Positions 37,016 through 44,707 of a stretch of DNA of 64,000 nt are shown in pieces. Made by a program: the position numbers and the translations under genes. The stretch is from Amnibacterium kyonggiense (GTDB lineage: Bacteria > Actinomycetota > Actinomycetes > Actinomycetales > Microbacteriaceae). The stretch spans positions 1,178,001 to 1,242,000 of the forward strand of contig NZ_SOAM01000001.1 of NCBI RefSeq assembly GCF_004364555.1. Direction: 5' to 3'. The first letter of the stretch is position 1. Each line of letters begins with the position of its first letter. The notes beneath the pieces are model-generated. The model was not told the origin of the DNA. It saw only the letters and a list, made by a program, of their open reading frames with translations, and searched no databases.

Positions 37016-37708
37016 TCAGCGGTTCGGAGCGTTCCTGCGGTTCGCCGGGTCTCCTCGCCGTTCTCGAAGGATGCGGCGCATGTCCGCGACCGCGGTGAGC
37101 GTGCCGCGGACGGTCCCGGTGACCTTCGAGCGCCCGATCCGAGGGCGGTACGGCACGTCGAGCTCCCGGATCCGGAGGCCCGCCTGCGCGGCGGCGAGCA
37201 GCATCTCGAGCGGGTACCCGCTGCGTCGGTCCTGCAGCGCGAGCCCGAGCAGCTGCGTCCGGCGCGCCACGCGCATGGGGCCGAGGTCGTGGACCGGCAG
37301 CCCCGTCGCGCGGCGGATCGTGCGGGCCAGGGCCCGATTGGCGATGCGCGCGTGCAGCGGCCAGGCCGAGCGGGGGATCGGCCGCCGCCGGCCGAGCACG
37401 AGGTCCGCCTCCCCGGCGAGCACCGGGGCGGCGAGGCGGGGGAGGTCCTTCGGGTCGAGCGAGCCGTCCGCGTCGAGGATCGCGACGAGGTCCGCCTCGG
37501 CGGCGAGCACGCCGGCGTGCACGGCCGCGCCGAAGCCGCGCCGCCCCTCGTGTACCACGACCGCGCCGTGCGCCGCCGCGACCTCCGCCGACCCGTCCGT
37601 CGAGCCGTTGTCGACGACGATCGCGCGGTACCCGGCCGGGAGCGCCCCGAGCACGCCGGGCAGCGCCGCCGCCTCGTCGAGGCACGGCAGGACGACGTCG
37701 ACGGTCAC
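37016..37708 (-). CDS. Family 2 glycosyltransferase
   Basis: This 230-residue protein starts MTVDVVLPCLDEAAALPGVL, with its GTG overlapping the epimerase stop (GTGA). It has a GT-A fold with IVVDNGSTDGSAEVAAAHG, EGRRGFGAAVHAGVLAA and the metal-binding VAILDADGSLDP. A C-terminal stretch PVHDLGPMRVARRTQLLGL follows. It lacks the membrane helices of DPM1-like polyprenyl-phosphate transferases, so it is cytosolic or peripheral. It uses a nucleotide-sugar donor; acceptor unknown. It is part of the five-gene operon. Confidence 0.9.
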   Translation of the reverse strand: MTVDVVLPCLDEAAALPGVLGALPAGYRAIVVDNGSTDGSAEVAAAHGAVVVHEGRRGFGAAVHAGVLAAEADLVAILDADGSLDPKDLPRLAAPVLAGEADLVLGRRRPIPRSAWPLHARIANRALARTIRRATGLPVHDLGPMRVARRTQLLGLALQDRRSGYPLEMLLAAAQAGLRIRELDVPYRPRIGRSKVTGTVRGTLTAVADMRRILRERRGDPANRRNAPNR

Positions 37709-38760
37709 GGCGCCTCGCGGAGCGGTGCGAGGGCGAACGCGCGCACGCCCTCGTCGAACGGCACGGGCGCCGGGACGTCCAGCTCCGCACGGAGCCGCTC
37801 GGACGAGGCGGTGATGTGCCGCACGTCGCCGAGCCGGTAGCCGCCGGTCACCACCGGACTCGGGCCGCCGCGGGCGGCCGACAGCGCCTCGGCGAGATCG
37901 CCGATCGTGTGCACGACGCCGCTGCCCGCGTTGAAGGCCCGGACCGCGCCGGCGGGCTGCCCGGCCGTCCAGGCGAGCGCGGCGACGTTCGCAGCCGCGA
38001 TGTCGTCGACGTGGACGAAGTCCCGGCGCTGCCGGCCGTCCTCCAGCACGGTCGGCGCCTCGCCGCGCTCCAGCTGCGACCGGAACAGCGCCGCGACGCC
38101 GGCGTACGGGGTGTCCCGCGGCATGCCCGGGCCGTAGACGTTGTGGTACCGGAGGGCGGCGACCCGGCCGCCGGTCTCGCGCGCCCACACGGTCGCGAGC
38201 GCCTCCTGCTGCGCCTTCGTCGCCGCGTAGACGTTGCGCGGGTCGATCGGAGCGTCCTCCGGCACGAGCCGCGGTTCGAGGTCCTCCCCGGTCTCCGGGT
38301 CGATCGGCTCGAAGCGGCCCGCCGCAAGGTCCTCCGGGCGACGCGGCGGCACCGCGACCGGGCCGCGCGACGAGGCGTATGCGCCCTCGCCGTAGACGAC
38401 CATCGACGACGCGAGCACGAGCCGGTCGATCCGGGCCGCCGCCATCGCGGCGAGCAGCACCGCGGTGCCGAGGTCGTTCGTGCGGACGTAGTCGGGCGCG
38501 TCGGCGAAGTCGACGCCGAGCCCGACCTTCGCGGCCTGGTGGCAGACGACGTCGACGCCCTCGAGCGCGGCGGCGACGGTGGCCGGGTCGGTGACGTCGC
38601 CCACCACCGTCTCGAGGTCCGAGGGCGGCGTCGCGTCCGCCGCGTGCACGTCCGGCCGCAGCGAGTCGAGCACGCGGACCGTCAGGCCGCGAGCCTGCGC
38701 CCGGCGCGCGACGGCGCCGCCGATGAACCCGGCGCCGCCGGTGACGAGGAGCACGCCCAC
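37705..38760 (-). CDS. NAD-dependent epimerase/dehydratase (extended SDR)
   Basis: This 351-residue protein starts at GTG, giving MGVLLVTGGAGFIGGAVARR. NAD-binding is by TGGAGFIG (residues 7-14). The catalytic triad includes Ser-Ser in LASSMVVYGEGAY and the YxxxK motif in NVYAATKAQQE. RDFVHVDDIAAANVAAL is typical of nucleotide-sugar epimerases and dehydratases. It should epimerise or oxidise the activated sugar used by the two downstream glycosyltransferases. It lies 6 bp after the MTAP-like gene. Confidence 0.9.
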   Translation of the reverse strand: MGVLLVTGGAGFIGGAVARRAQARGLTVRVLDSLRPDVHAADATPPSDLETVVGDVTDPATVAAALEGVDVVCHQAAKVGLGVDFADAPDYVRTNDLGTAVLLAAMAAARIDRLVLASSMVVYGEGAYASSRGPVAVPPRRPEDLAAGRFEPIDPETGEDLEPRLVPEDAPIDPRNVYAATKAQQEALATVWARETGGRVAALRYHNVYGPGMPRDTPYAGVAALFRSQLERGEAPTVLEDGRQRRDFVHVDDIAAANVAALAWTAGQPAGAVRAFNAGSGVVHTIGDLAEALSAARGGPSPVVTGGYRLGDVRHITASSERLRAELDVPAPVPFDEGVRAFALAPLREAP

Positions 38761-38766
38761 GCCGGG

Positions 38767-39591
38767 TCAGACCGCCGGGCGGGCGAGGACGCCGGCGACG
38801 AGGTCCGTCGGCACCGCGGTCGCGGGCCGGAAGCCGGCGGGGACGCGCCGCGCGATCTCGGTCACGGTGCGGACGAGCACCGGCCGGGCCTGCGCGACGC
38901 GGCGCCTCACGAGCTCGGCGCTCACCTGCTCGGCCGGCCCGCCGCTCGTGCCCGCGTCGCTGTCCGTCACGAACGACACGTTGACCACGCCCATGCCGAG
39001 CTCGAGCGCGAGCACCGTCTCCGGCATGAGGGTCGTGACGACGAGGTCGGCGCCGGCGGCGGCGTGCCAGCGCGACTCGGCGCGGGTCGAGAAGCGCGGC
39101 CCGTTGATCACGACGGCGGTGCCGAAGTCGCGGTGCCGGACCCCCTGATCGACGAGCGCCTCCGCCGCGAGGCCGCGCAGCGTCGGGTCGAAGGGCTCGG
39201 TCGGCGCGAGCTCGAACGCCTCGCCGCGGTCGAAGAAGGTGAGCGGCCGGTTCGACGTCCGGTCGATCAGCTGGTCGGTGACGACGAAGACGCCCGGCGG
39301 GAAGGAGTCGCGCAGACCGCCGGCCGCGGTCGTCGTGATGAGCGAGGTGACGCCGAGCGACGCCAGCGCCCACACGTTCGCGCAGTACGGGACGAGGTGC
39401 GGCTGGATGGTGCTGTCGACGCCGCGGCGGATCACGTAGGCGACGCGCTTGCCCCCGAGCTGCCCGACGGCGACCGGCGTGGACGTGGGGCCGTAGGGGG
39501 TGCGGACGTCGATCCGCTCCGCCTCCTGCAGCTCGAGCTGCTGCCCGACGCCGCCGATGATGCCGATCTCGATCGGTGCCGTCGATGCCAT
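38767..39591 (-). CDS. S-methyl-5'-thioadenosine phosphorylase / purine nucleoside phosphorylase family protein
   Basis: This 274-residue protein starts MASTAPIEIGIIGGVGQQLE. It has the phosphorylase fold with TTTAAGGLRDSFPPGVFVVTDQLID, the RTSNRP loop and INGPRFSTRAESRWH. Also present is VVTTLMPETVLALELGMGVVNVSFVTDSDAG, whose Asp contacts the purine base. It splits an adenosine-type nucleoside with phosphate. MTAP usually stands in methionine salvage, but no salvage genes are near. Instead it opens an operon of epimerase, two glycosyltransferases and a methyltransferase, so it may release adenine from a 5'-modified nucleoside intermediate. Five-prime gap to the divergent ABC-F gene is 108 bp. 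Confidence 0.88.
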   Translation of the reverse strand: MASTAPIEIGIIGGVGQQLELQEAERIDVRTPYGPTSTPVAVGQLGGKRVAYVIRRGVDSTIQPHLVPYCANVWALASLGVTSLITTTAAGGLRDSFPPGVFVVTDQLIDRTSNRPLTFFDRGEAFELAPTEPFDPTLRGLAAEALVDQGVRHRDFGTAVVINGPRFSTRAESRWHAAAGADLVVTTLMPETVLALELGMGVVNVSFVTDSDAGTSGGPAEQVSAELVRRRVAQARPVLVRTVTEIARRVPAGFRPATAVPTDLVAGVLARPAV

Positions 39592-39685
39592 GCGCCGATC
39601 CTGTCAGCCCGCGGTGCGATTCCTTCGGACGTCGCGCGCACCGTCCGGGTGCCGCCCGCTGCGCGGGACCGGACGCCGCGCTCCG

Positions 39686-39691
39686 TAGGCT
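39686..39691 (+). promoter_or_regulatory. TAGGCT -10 box, leaderless promoter of the ABC-F gene
   Basis: TAGGCT ends 8 nt before the GTG at 39700 and no Shine-Dalgarno precedes it. Confidence 0.5.
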
Positions 39692-39699
39692 CGACCCCC

Positions 39700-41472
39700 G
39701 TGGCTCATCTCGTCGGTGCGGAGCGGATCCGGCTGGAGACGCCGACCCGCGTGATCCTCGACGACCTGTCGCTCGGCCTCGAAACCGGCGATCGGATCGG
39801 CGTCGTCGGCCGCAACGGCGAGGGCAAGTCGACGCTGCTCGGCATCCTCGCCGGGACGCGCGAGCCCGACTCCGGCCGTGTGACGACGAGGAACGGCGTC
39901 CGGATCGGCGTCCTCGACCAGGAGGACCGCCTCGGCGCCGGGACGGTGCTCGCCTCCATCGTCGGCGGCCGCGAGGAGCACGAGTGGGCCGGCGACCGAC
40001 GCGTGCGCGAGGTGCTCTCCGGGCTGCTGCACGGCGTCGACCCGGAGACCGACCTCGACGCGCTCTCCGGCGGCCAGCGCCGCCGCGTCGCGCTCGCCGC
40101 GCTGCTGACCGGCGACCACGACGTGCTGCTGCTCGACGAGCCGACGAACCACCTCGACATCGAGGGCGTGCGCTGGCTGGCCGCGCACCTGAACGCGCGG
40201 TGGGCCGCCGGGCAGGGCGCGCTCGTCACCGTGAGCCACGACCGCTGGTTCCTCGACGCGGTGTGCACGCGGATGTGGGAGGTGCACGACCGCACCGTCG
40301 ACGCGTTCGAGGGCGGCTACGCCGCGTACGTCCTCCAGCGGCTCGAGCGCGACCGGCAGGCGCGGGCCATGGAGGAGCGCCGGCAGAACCTCATGCGCAA
40401 GGAGCTCGCCTGGCTGCGCCGCGGCGCGCCGGCCCGCACCGCGAAGCCGAAGTTCCGGATCGAGGCCGCGAACGAGCTGATCGCCGACGTGCCGCCGCCG
40501 CGCGACTCGGTGGCGCTGCACGGGATGGCCTCCGCGCGCCTCGGCAAGGACGTCGTCGACCTGATCGACGCCTCCGCCGCGTACGACGGCACCCCGATCC
40601 TCGAGCACGTGGAGTGGCGGATCGCGCCGGGGGAGCGCACGGGGATCCTCGGACGGAACGGCGCGGGCAAGTCGACGCTGCTCGCGCTCGTCGACGGCAC
40701 GCTCGCGCCCTCCTCCGGCCGGGTGAAGCACGGCAAGACCGTGCGGGTGCGGCGGCTGACGCAGCAGCTCGACGAGCTGGAGGACGTGCAGGGCGACCGC
40801 GTGCTCGACGTGATCGGGCGCCTGAAGACCGGCTACCGCGTCGGCGACACGGAGCTCGCGCCGGGACAGCTGCTCGAGCGGCTCGGCTTCCCGTCCCAGC
40901 AGCTCTCGACCCGGATCGCGGAGCTCTCCGGCGGGTGGAAGCGGCGCCTCCAGCTGCTGCTCGTGCTGCTCGACGCGCCCAACGTGCTGATCCTCGACGA
41001 GCCGACGAACGACCTCGACACGGACATGCTCACGGCGATGGAGGACGTGCTCGACACCTGGCCGGGCACGCTGATCGTCGTCAGCCACGACCGCTACCTG
41101 ATCGAGCGGGTGACCGACCAGCAGTACGCCGTCGCGGGCGGCCGCCTCCGCCACCTGCCGGGCGGCGTCGACGAGTACCTCGCGCTCGAGGACGGGGCGT
41201 CCGTCGTCGTGCCGAGCGCGGAGGCCGTGCGCTCGCCCGGCCTCTCCGGCGCGGAGCGGCGGGACCTCGAGAAGCAGCTCGCCTCCCTCGACCGCCGCAT
41301 GCAGCGCCTCACCGCCGAGACCCGCGCGGACCACGACGCGCTCGCGACCCACGACCAGAGCGACTACGTGGGCCTCGAGGCCATCGCGGGCCGCATCCGG
41401 GAGCGGGAGGAGGAGCGCGAGTCCCTCGAGCTCGAGTGGATCGAGGCGGCGGAGCGCCTCGAGTCCGCCTGA
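39700..41472 (+). CDS. ABC-F family ATPase (ribosome-associated type)
   Basis: This 590-residue protein starts at GTG, giving MAHLVGAERIRLETPTRVIL. Two ATPase domains carry Walker A GRNGEGKST and GRNGAGKST, signatures DALSGGQRRR and ELSGGWKRR, and Walker B VLLLDEPTNHLD and [12 protein letters not shown]. There are no membrane segments. The linker between the domains is charged (ERRQNLMRKELAWLRRGAPART) and the C-terminus is a coiled coil (about 520-590). This is the Uup/EttA-like architecture, which acts on translating ribosomes. The Uup-like C-terminal coiled coil favours that subgroup. In actinobacteria the gene commonly follows ispE, as here after an accessory insertion. Confidence 0.92.
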   Translation: MAHLVGAERIRLETPTRVILDDLSLGLETGDRIGVVGRNGEGKSTLLGILAGTREPDSGRVTTRNGVRIGVLDQEDRLGAGTVLASIVGGREEHEWAGDRRVREVLSGLLHGVDPETDLDALSGGQRRRVALAALLTGDHDVLLLDEPTNHLDIEGVRWLAAHLNARWAAGQGALVTVSHDRWFLDAVCTRMWEVHDRTVDAFEGGYAAYVLQRLERDRQARAMEERRQNLMRKELAWLRRGAPARTAKPKFRIEAANELIADVPPPRDSVALHGMASARLGKDVVDLIDASAAYDGTPILEHVEWRIAPGERTGILGRNGAGKSTLLALVDGTLAPSSGRVKHGKTVRVRRLTQQLDELEDVQGDRVLDVIGRLKTGYRVGDTELAPGQLLERLGFPSQQLSTRIAELSGGWKRRLQLLLVLLDAPNVLILDEPTNDLDTDMLTAMEDVLDTWPGTLIVVSHDRYLIERVTDQQYAVAGGRLRHLPGGVDEYLALEDGASVVVPSAEAVRSPGLSGAERRDLEKQLASLDRRMQRLTAETRADHDALATHDQSDYVGLEAIAGRIREREEERESLELEWIEAAERLESA

Positions 41473-41483
41473 TCGGCCGCCGG

Positions 41484-42962
41484 TCAGCGGGTCCAGCGCA
41501 GCAGGAGGGCGCCGGGCGCCCGGAACCGTCCGGTCTCGGTGAAGCCGAGTGCGCGCATGCCGGCGGCGGGCACCGCGGTCGCGGGCCGGGAGCCGGGGTC
41601 GATCAGCACCCACACCGTACGGAGGTGCGCCGTCTTCGGCACTGCGGCGGCCGTGGTCGTGTCCTCGCCGAAGAGGTCGGTGCTCCGCTCGAGCGGCACC
41701 CGGGCGATGAGGTCCTCCAGCCCGCGGAAGGGCGCCGGGTCGGCGATCGCCGCCGCCCGCGTCGTGAGGCCCTCGACGCGGTCCTGCTGGCCGTAGACGA
41801 TCCCGGAGGGTCCGTCGCCCGGGGACCTCGACCGCTCGACGAGCCGCGCCTCGTCCTGCAGCGTGCTGGCGGCCTTCGCGCGCGGCTGCCGGTCGGCGCG
41901 CTCCTGCGGCACAGCGACGAGCGCGAGTGCGAGCGCGACCGAGACCGCGGCCGGGAGGGGCAGCGCCGCGACCGCAGCGCCGACGAGCAGCGCCACCGCG
42001 GGTGCGGTGAAGGTCACGTAGCGCGGCCAGTACAGCGGATCGCCGACGAGGGCGGGCGCGGCGAGCAGGACCGGCGGGAGCACGACCCACGGGAGCGCGA
42101 CGGCCGCGAGGCGCGACGCCGGACGGCGACGGAGGACCGCGCTCGCCGCCCCGACCAGGAGCGCGACGCCCCACGCGATCGCGATCGCGTCGGCCCGGAA
42201 CCACTGCTGCACGACGCCGTCCGGCACGAGCGGCGGCTGCCCGAGCTGCGCGATCCAGTCGACCTGGCCGGTCTGCCCCCTCGCGACGAGCAGCAGGGGC
42301 GCGGCCGGGAGGACGCCGGCGACGACCGCGACCGCGCCGGCCGCGCGACGACCGCGGCCGATGAGCAGCACCGTCGCCAGGTGCGCCAGCGCGAGCAGCG
42401 CCGCGTCGACGAAGACCGCGATCGTCAGCGCCAGCAGTGCGGACGAAGCGGCCCAGGCGAGCGCCCGTCGCCGGTCCGTCTCGAGCGCGTGCAGCAGGGC
42501 GAGGGTCGCCGCCGTCGCGAGCAGCGCCGTGAGCGCGCTCGACCGGCCCTCGCCGCCCGCCCAGATCATCGCCGGGAGCACGGCGGACAGCGCCCCCGCG
42601 GCGATGCCGGCGCGCGGACCGGCGAGGCGGCGGCCCAGCACGACGAGGAGCGCCGCGGTGCCGGCGGCCGCGGCGACCGAGGGCAGGCGCAGGGTGGTCG
42701 GCGAGTACGGCACGACCGCGAACCACAGGTGCAGACCGGCGTAGTAGAGCGCGTGCACCGCGTCGACGTGCGCGATCGTCGCCCAGAACGGCCCCCAGTC
42801 GCGCTGCGCCATGGCGATCGACGCGACCTCGTCCCGCCACGGCGCGGGCCGACCGACCTGCACCCCGGCGATCCCTGCCGCTGCCAGTCCGACGAGCAGG
42901 GGAGCCGCCGCCCCGCGCGCCCGGATCCGCGGGCGCCGCAGGGGTGCGGCCGTGGTGCTCAT
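41484..42962 (-). CDS. Polytopic membrane glycosyltransferase (GT39-like)
   Basis: This 492-residue protein starts MSTTAAPLRRPRIRARGAAA. Around ten hydrophobic helices are visible. The first extracellular loop carries PAPWRDEVASIAMAQRDWGP, the acidic catalytic-loop pattern (Asp-Glu) of GT39/ArnT-like enzymes. A C-terminal soluble domain (about 370-492) follows. It would transfer a sugar from a polyprenyl-phosphate donor to an outside acceptor. It is convergent with the ABC-F gene and divergent from the amino-acid permease. Acceptor and donor unknown. Confidence 0.87.
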   Translation of the reverse strand: MSTTAAPLRRPRIRARGAAAPLLVGLAAAGIAGVQVGRPAPWRDEVASIAMAQRDWGPFWATIAHVDAVHALYYAGLHLWFAVVPYSPTTLRLPSVAAAAGTAALLVVLGRRLAGPRAGIAAGALSAVLPAMIWAGGEGRSSALTALLATAATLALLHALETDRRRALAWAASSALLALTIAVFVDAALLALAHLATVLLIGRGRRAAGAVAVVAGVLPAAPLLLVARGQTGQVDWIAQLGQPPLVPDGVVQQWFRADAIAIAWGVALLVGAASAVLRRRPASRLAAVALPWVVLPPVLLAAPALVGDPLYWPRYVTFTAPAVALLVGAAVAALPLPAAVSVALALALVAVPQERADRQPRAKAASTLQDEARLVERSRSPGDGPSGIVYGQQDRVEGLTTRAAAIADPAPFRGLEDLIARVPLERSTDLFGEDTTTAAAVPKTAHLRTVWVLIDPGSRPATAVPAAGMRALGFTETGRFRAPGALLLRWTR

Positions 42963-43009
42963 CCGGCCTGGGTAGCAGCGCCCGGTGGCCGGCGGGTGTC
43001 CGGCAGAAG

Positions 43010-43027
43010 CTGCAAACAACCTGCAAA
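43010..43027. promoter_or_regulatory. Direct repeat CTGCAAA with 11-bp period in a divergent promoter
   Basis: CTGCAAA occurs at 43010-43016 and 43021-43027. Direct repeats with an 11-bp period are the usual binding pattern of OmpR/PhoB-type response regulators. The site lies between the GT39-like and amino-acid permease genes. Confidence 0.35.
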
Positions 43028-43091
43028 TCGGCCCGACGGGGGCGCGTCCTCCGGAACGCTGAGGGGGATCGGACCCCGGAGGAGGCAGCGC

Positions 43092-44507
43092 ATGACCGTC
43101 ACGACCGAGCCCGACCGCAGCACCGGTGAGCGGCCGCCCGAGCTGAAGCGGGCCATCGGGCCGAAGCTGCTGCTCCTCTTCGTCATCGGCGACATCCTCG
43201 GCACGGGCGTCTACGCCCTGACCGGCCAGGTCGCCGGGGAGGTCGGCGGCGCCGCCTGGCTGCCCTTCCTCGTCGCGTTCGTCGTCGCGACGATCACGGC
43301 GTTCTCCTACCTCGAGCTCGTGACGAAGTACCCGCAGGCGGCGGGCGCGGCCCTGTACGTCCACAAGGCGTTCGGCATCCACATCGTCACGTTCATCGTG
43401 ATGTTCGTCGTCATGTGCTCCGGCATCACGTCCGCCTCGGCGGCGTCGGTCGCGTTCGCGTCGAACTTCGCGGTCGCGTTCGGCATCGAGCCGAGCGGCG
43501 GATCGGCGCTCGCCGTCGCCCTCGTGTTCATGCTGCTGATCCTGCTCGTGAACCTCCGCGGGGTGGCGGAGGGCGTCGGGCTCAACGTGGTGTTCACGCT
43601 CATCGAGCTCTCCGGCCTGCTGCTCGTGCTGCTCCTCGGCTCGTTCGCGATCGTCGCCGGGGACGCGGACTTCTCCCGCGTCGTGCTCTTCGAGGGCGCC
43701 GAGGACAAGTCGTTCCTTCTCGCCGTGACGACCGCGACGTCGCTGGCCTTCTTCGCGATGGTCGGGTTCGAGGACAGCGTGAACATGGCGGAGGAGACGA
43801 AGGACCCGTCGCGGATCTTCCCCCGCACGCTGCTGACGGGGCTCGGCCTCGCGGCGGTGATCTACGTGCTCGTCTCGATCGTCGCCGTCGCCGTGGTGCC
43901 CGTCGGCGAGCTGGCGGCCAGCGAGACGCCGCTCACCACCGTCGTGCAGACCGCGGTGCCGGGGTTCCCGATCGCCGCCCTGCTGCCGTTCATCTCGATG
44001 TTCGCCGTCGCGAACAGCGCGCTGATCAACATGCTGATGGCGAGCCGGCTGCTCTACGGCATGAGCCGCCAGGCGGTCCTGCCGCGCTTCCTCGGGCTGG
44101 TCCTGCCGCGCCGGCGCACCCCCTACGCAGCCGTGATCTTCACGACGGCGCTCGCATGCGCCCTCATCGTCGTGCTGTCGCTCCGCGCGGACGACCCGAT
44201 CGTCGGGCTGCTCGGCGGCACGACCTCCCTGCTGCTGCTCTCCGTCTTCGCGGTGGTGAACGTCGCGGTGCTCGTGCTGCGGCGCGACCCCGTCGATCAC
44301 GACCACTTCCGCACGCCGACCCCGCTGCCCGTCGTCGGGGTGGTCGCGTGCGTCGCGCTCGTGCTGCCGTGGACCTCCGGCCGCGACCTCGAGCAGTACG
44401 TCATCGGCGGCGCCCTGCTCGCGCTCGGGCTCGTGCTCTGGGTCGTGACGGTCGTCGCGAACCGGGCGACCGGGGTGCGGGCGGGGGACCTGCAGGACGT
44501 CGGGTGA
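43092..44507 (+). CDS. APC family amino acid permease
   Basis: This 471-residue protein starts MTVTTEPDRSTGERPPELKR after GGAGG. About twelve membrane helices are visible. The first helix has LLLFVIGDILGTGVYALTGQVAGEVGG, the unwound glycine motif of the amino acid-polyamine-organocation family. The sixth has FFAMVGFEDSVNMAEETKDPSRIFPR, also conserved. It imports an amino acid or polyamine by cation symport; the substrate cannot be told. The upstream long frame was rejected because the family N-terminus begins here. An inverted repeat and tRNA-Gln follow. Confidence 0.92.
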   Translation: MTVTTEPDRSTGERPPELKRAIGPKLLLLFVIGDILGTGVYALTGQVAGEVGGAAWLPFLVAFVVATITAFSYLELVTKYPQAAGAALYVHKAFGIHIVTFIVMFVVMCSGITSASAASVAFASNFAVAFGIEPSGGSALAVALVFMLLILLVNLRGVAEGVGLNVVFTLIELSGLLLVLLLGSFAIVAGDADFSRVVLFEGAEDKSFLLAVTTATSLAFFAMVGFEDSVNMAEETKDPSRIFPRTLLTGLGLAAVIYVLVSIVAVAVVPVGELAASETPLTTVVQTAVPGFPIAALLPFISMFAVANSALINMLMASRLLYGMSRQAVLPRFLGLVLPRRRTPYAAVIFTTALACALIVVLSLRADDPIVGLLGGTTSLLLLSVFAVVNVAVLVLRRDPVDHDHFRTPTPLPVVGVVACVALVLPWTSGRDLEQYVIGGALLALGLVLWVVTVVANRATGVRAGDLQDVG

Positions 44508-44508
44508 T

Positions 44509-44565
44509 CGTGCTCCGGATCCGTGCCGCTCGACAGGCGTCGACGCGACGCGGATCCGGAGCACG
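44509..44565. repeat. Inverted repeat between permease and tRNA-Gln (palindrome 4)
   Basis: Arms 44509-44525 and 44549-44565 pair at 16 of 17 positions (core TGCTCCGGATCCGTG). An inner TCGAC/GTCGA hairpin is also possible. The arms match those at 63485-63543. Confidence 0.85.
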
Positions 44566-44605
44566 TTCAGGAGCGGGGCGGGTGCGGCAGACTTGGCGCG
44601 CCCGA

Positions 44606-44677
44606 TCCGCCTTGGTGTAACGGCAGCACGACAGCCTTTGGAGCTGTGAGGACTAGGTTCGAATCCTGGAGGCGGAG
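44606..44677 (+). tRNA. tRNA-Gln (anticodon TTG)
   Basis: The acceptor stem TCCGCCT pairs with AGGCGGA, with discriminator G at 44677. The D-arm is GGTGTAACGGCAGCAC. The anticodon stem ACAGC/GCTGT surrounds the loop CTTTGGA, giving anticodon TTG. The T-arm contains GGTTCGAATCC. The 3' CCA is not encoded in full (GCACC follows). It lies 31 bp before glmU, the order seen in related actinobacteria. Confidence 0.95.
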
Positions 44678-44707
44678 CACCGTACGTCTGCCGCGCGAAG
44701 GAGCCCT

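Noticed and set aside
34054-39591. Reading of the glycosyltransferase operon as arsenosugar biosynthesis
   Set aside because: Only the DUF2064 transferase and phosphorylase resemble that pathway. No ArsM, ArsS or arsenic-resistance gene is visible, so the assignment is not supported.
39604-43026. 1140-codon minus-strand open frame
   Set aside because: Most of it runs antisense to the ABC-F gene and contains no domain. Only its C-terminal frame context resembles chance high-GC coding. The real minus-strand gene here is 41484-42962 in another frame.
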